The notes under the pieces were generated by a model that had not been told where the DNA came from, searched no databases, and saw only the letters and a list, made by a program, of their open reading frames with translations. 64,000 nt of DNA from Pseudomonas sp. MF4836. Lineage in GTDB: Bacteria; Pseudomonadota; Gammaproteobacteria; Pseudomonadales; Pseudomonadaceae. Where the stretch lies: contig NZ_MVOL01000017.1 in the NCBI RefSeq assembly GCF_002018875.1, forward strand, positions 1-64,000, in the 5' to 3' direction. Made by a program: the position numbers and the translations under genes. Each line of letters begins with the position of its first letter. Positions within the stretch are counted from its first letter, which is position 1. Below are positions 62,540 through 64,000 of the stretch, piece by piece.

Positions 62540-64000
62540 GCCGGCTGCTCCTGCCATTGCACATAGCAGACCGCCACCGGCATCTGGTGCTGGTGGCAGA
62601 ACTCCAGCCAGCGCAACTGGTTGTCCTGCAGGCGATCGCCCGGGCCCTTGACCTCGATCATGCGGTAGGTTTTTTGCTCGGGCCAGAACTGGATCAGATC
62701 CGGCATGCCGGCACGATTGGCGCGGATATCCAGCAACAGGCGCTCGAACCAGTGCTTGAGGTGGATCGCTGGCAGGCAGTCCAGGGCCTGGTCGAGCAGC
62801 TCTTCGGTCAGCGCCCCCCAGAACACGAAGGGTGATTGCACGCCCCACTTGGCCACGAAGCGCTGGCGGATGGTGCGGATGTAACGCCCGTCATCCAGCT
62901 CGGCCAGGCAGGCCTGGAACAACTCGGCGCGACGGGGATGGAAATCTTCACTCAACAGGTCCACCGGCCCGCGCTGGAACGGGTGAAAGAACGCCCCGGG
63001 CAACGGTGCGAAGATCGCCGGCCAGCACAGCAGGCCGAACAGCGAATTGATCAGGCTGTTCTCGACGTAGTGCACCGGGGCCTGCTCGGCATGCAGGTGG
63101 GCCTGGACGTGGTACTCCACCGACAGCAGCGCATCGCTGCGGGCCAGGTTCAGCTCCAGGCGTTGTGGCTCGCGACCCGGCACCCGGCGCTGGACCGGCC
63201 CGCCCAGCTTGCGCCGCAGGCGCGGCAACACCCGCAGCAACAGCTGCTGTTCGGCTGCGCTTTGCGGTGCCTGGGCCGCTACCTCGGCCAGCGCCAGGGC
63301 CTGGGGATAGTCGCCGCTGCGTTCCAGCACGCGGATCAGCCGCATCCGTGCCCCGGGGTAGGCACAGCCGCTATAGATCGCCAGGGCCAGCGCCCAGTCC
63401 GCCACACGTTCGCAGTGCTGGCCCAGCTGAAACAGCAGCTTGGCGCGGCGTTTTTCCAGCCAGGGGTTGTCGATGGGCAAGGCCTGGATCCGGGCCAGCA
63501 CATCAGCCAGCTCGTGCCCGGCTTCGAAGGCTTCCTGGCACTGTTGCAAATAGATAAAGCCATCCACGTCCCTGCGGCTGCGCAAGCCGCGGGAATCGGC
63601 GCTGAACTCGACTTTTTCGTAGGTGTAGATGCCAAGGTCGGCCAGCACGAACTCCGACCAGTCCTGGTACAGGTTGCCGAAAAACATCAGGCGCAGGCGA
63701 TCGCACAGATCCATGACTGTCAGGCTCAGCAACTGATCATCGAGCTGCGGGCACCAATCGGCGAAGGCTCGGGGCGGGGCCCCATGCTCGGTCAATGCCG
63801 CCAGCCAATCGGTTTTCCTGGCTTTGGGCTGATCGATGAGGGCGGCGAAACACTGCAGGATTTCGGCCTTTTGCAACAGACCGAACAGCTCGTCCAGGGA
63901 CACCTCGGCCCCCGGGTCGACCCAGCCCAGGCGCACCAGGGGCGTGGCCGCCAGGGTGATATCGCCGATCTCGGCATAACTCAGCTTGGCGGCACGAAAA
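62536..64000 (-). CDS. FAN1-like VRR-NUC nuclease (5' part outside the window)
   Basis: The frame is open to the window edge, where it reads 'FRAAKLSYAEIGDITLAATP', so the start is missing; about 488 residues are visible. The C-terminal VRR-NUC domain has the catalytic PD...E-x-K set in 'RAGMPDLIQFW' and 'YRMIEVKGPGDRLQDNQ'. It is homologous in type to FAN1 of P. aeruginosa, a structure-specific flap nuclease. The 4-base overlap with the helicase gene indicates coupling. Confidence 0.88.
   Translation of the reverse strand, partial: FRAAKLSYAEIGDITLAATPLVRLGWVDPGAEVSLDELFGLLQKAEILQCFAALIDQPKARKTDWLAALTEHGAPPRAFADWCPQLDDQLLSLTVMDLCDRLRLMFFGNLYQDWSEFVLADLGIYTYEKVEFSADSRGLRSRRDVDGFIYLQQCQEAFEAGHELADVLARIQALPIDNPWLEKRRAKLLFQLGQHCERVADWALALAIYSGCAYPGARMRLIRVLERSGDYPQALALAEVAAQAPQSAAEQQLLLRVLPRLRRKLGGPVQRRVPGREPQRLELNLARSDALLSVEYHVQAHLHAEQAPVHYVENSLINSLFGLLCWPAIFAPLPGAFFHPFQRGPVDLLSEDFHPRRAELFQACLAELDDGRYIRTIRQRFVAKWGVQSPFVFWGALTEELLDQALDCLPAIHLKHWFERLLLDIRANRAGMPDLIQFWPEQKTYRMIEVKGPGDRLQDNQLRWLEFCHQHQMPVAVCYVQWQEQPA

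Overview
This is about 64 kb of GC-rich DNA that reads as a fluorescens-group Pseudomonas chromosome. The grounds are the codon usage, the 'TGTAGCCGCTGCCGC-AGGCTGCG' type intergenic REP elements, Pseudomonas-typical gene neighbourhoods and the very compact operons. I saw no rRNA, tRNA, CRISPR array, transposase, integrase or phage gene. Most of the window is nutrient-scavenging metabolism.

Region 1 (1-7.1 kb) concerns arginine-type amino acids. A LysR regulator is followed by a ctlX-like citrulline/arginine hydrolase overlapping an arginine/ornithine N-succinyltransferase gene. Next to them is a complete polar amino-acid ABC importer (binding protein, two permeases, ATPase) with an Lrp/AsnC regulator as its last gene. 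Region 2 (7.6-17.5 kb) is branched-chain acyl-CoA catabolism. A hydrolase/dehydrogenase pair of valine-pathway type is on the plus strand. A five-gene operon (acyl-CoA synthetase, SDR, thiolase, acyl-CoA dehydrogenase, enoyl-CoA hydratase) of the isoleucine/2-methylbutyrate type is on the minus strand. Between them are an AraC regulator and a frameshifted EamA exporter.

Region 3 (17.7-43.8 kb) is the most interesting part: an organosulfur assimilation island. It holds three proteins that would usually be labelled ABC substrate-binding proteins. They lack signal peptides and keep the Cys/His/Arg signature of the desulfinase DszB, except that one has Ser in place of Cys. With them are a DszC/SfnB-like flavin monooxygenase, two SsuD-like LLM monooxygenases, a class II aldolase, a peptide-type ABC importer, a heterodimeric ABC exporter with an in-frame amber codon, two TonB-dependent receptors and SsuCB-type import genes. 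Five GG-N10-GC sigma-54 promoter candidates sit in front of the operons. Palindromic elements lie upstream, and two of these contain an identical 16-mer. No sigma-54 activator gene is in the window, so an unlinked activator (SfnR-like) is expected.

Region 4 (43.9-55.9 kb) continues the sulfur theme. It has an SsuA-like binding protein, a homocysteine S-methyltransferase fused to an MsrA domain, a ProX/ProV-ProW betaine-type transporter with ATPase and permease fused, an MFS transporter, a LysR regulator, a MetNIQ methionine importer with a 2OG-Fe(II)-type oxygenase, and a small molybdate-binding Mop protein. Region 5 (56-64 kb) is unrelated: an aldo/keto reductase, a hybrid sensor kinase with a separate Hpt protein, an Fe-S XPD/DinG-like helicase and a FAN1-like VRR-NUC nuclease cut off by the window end.
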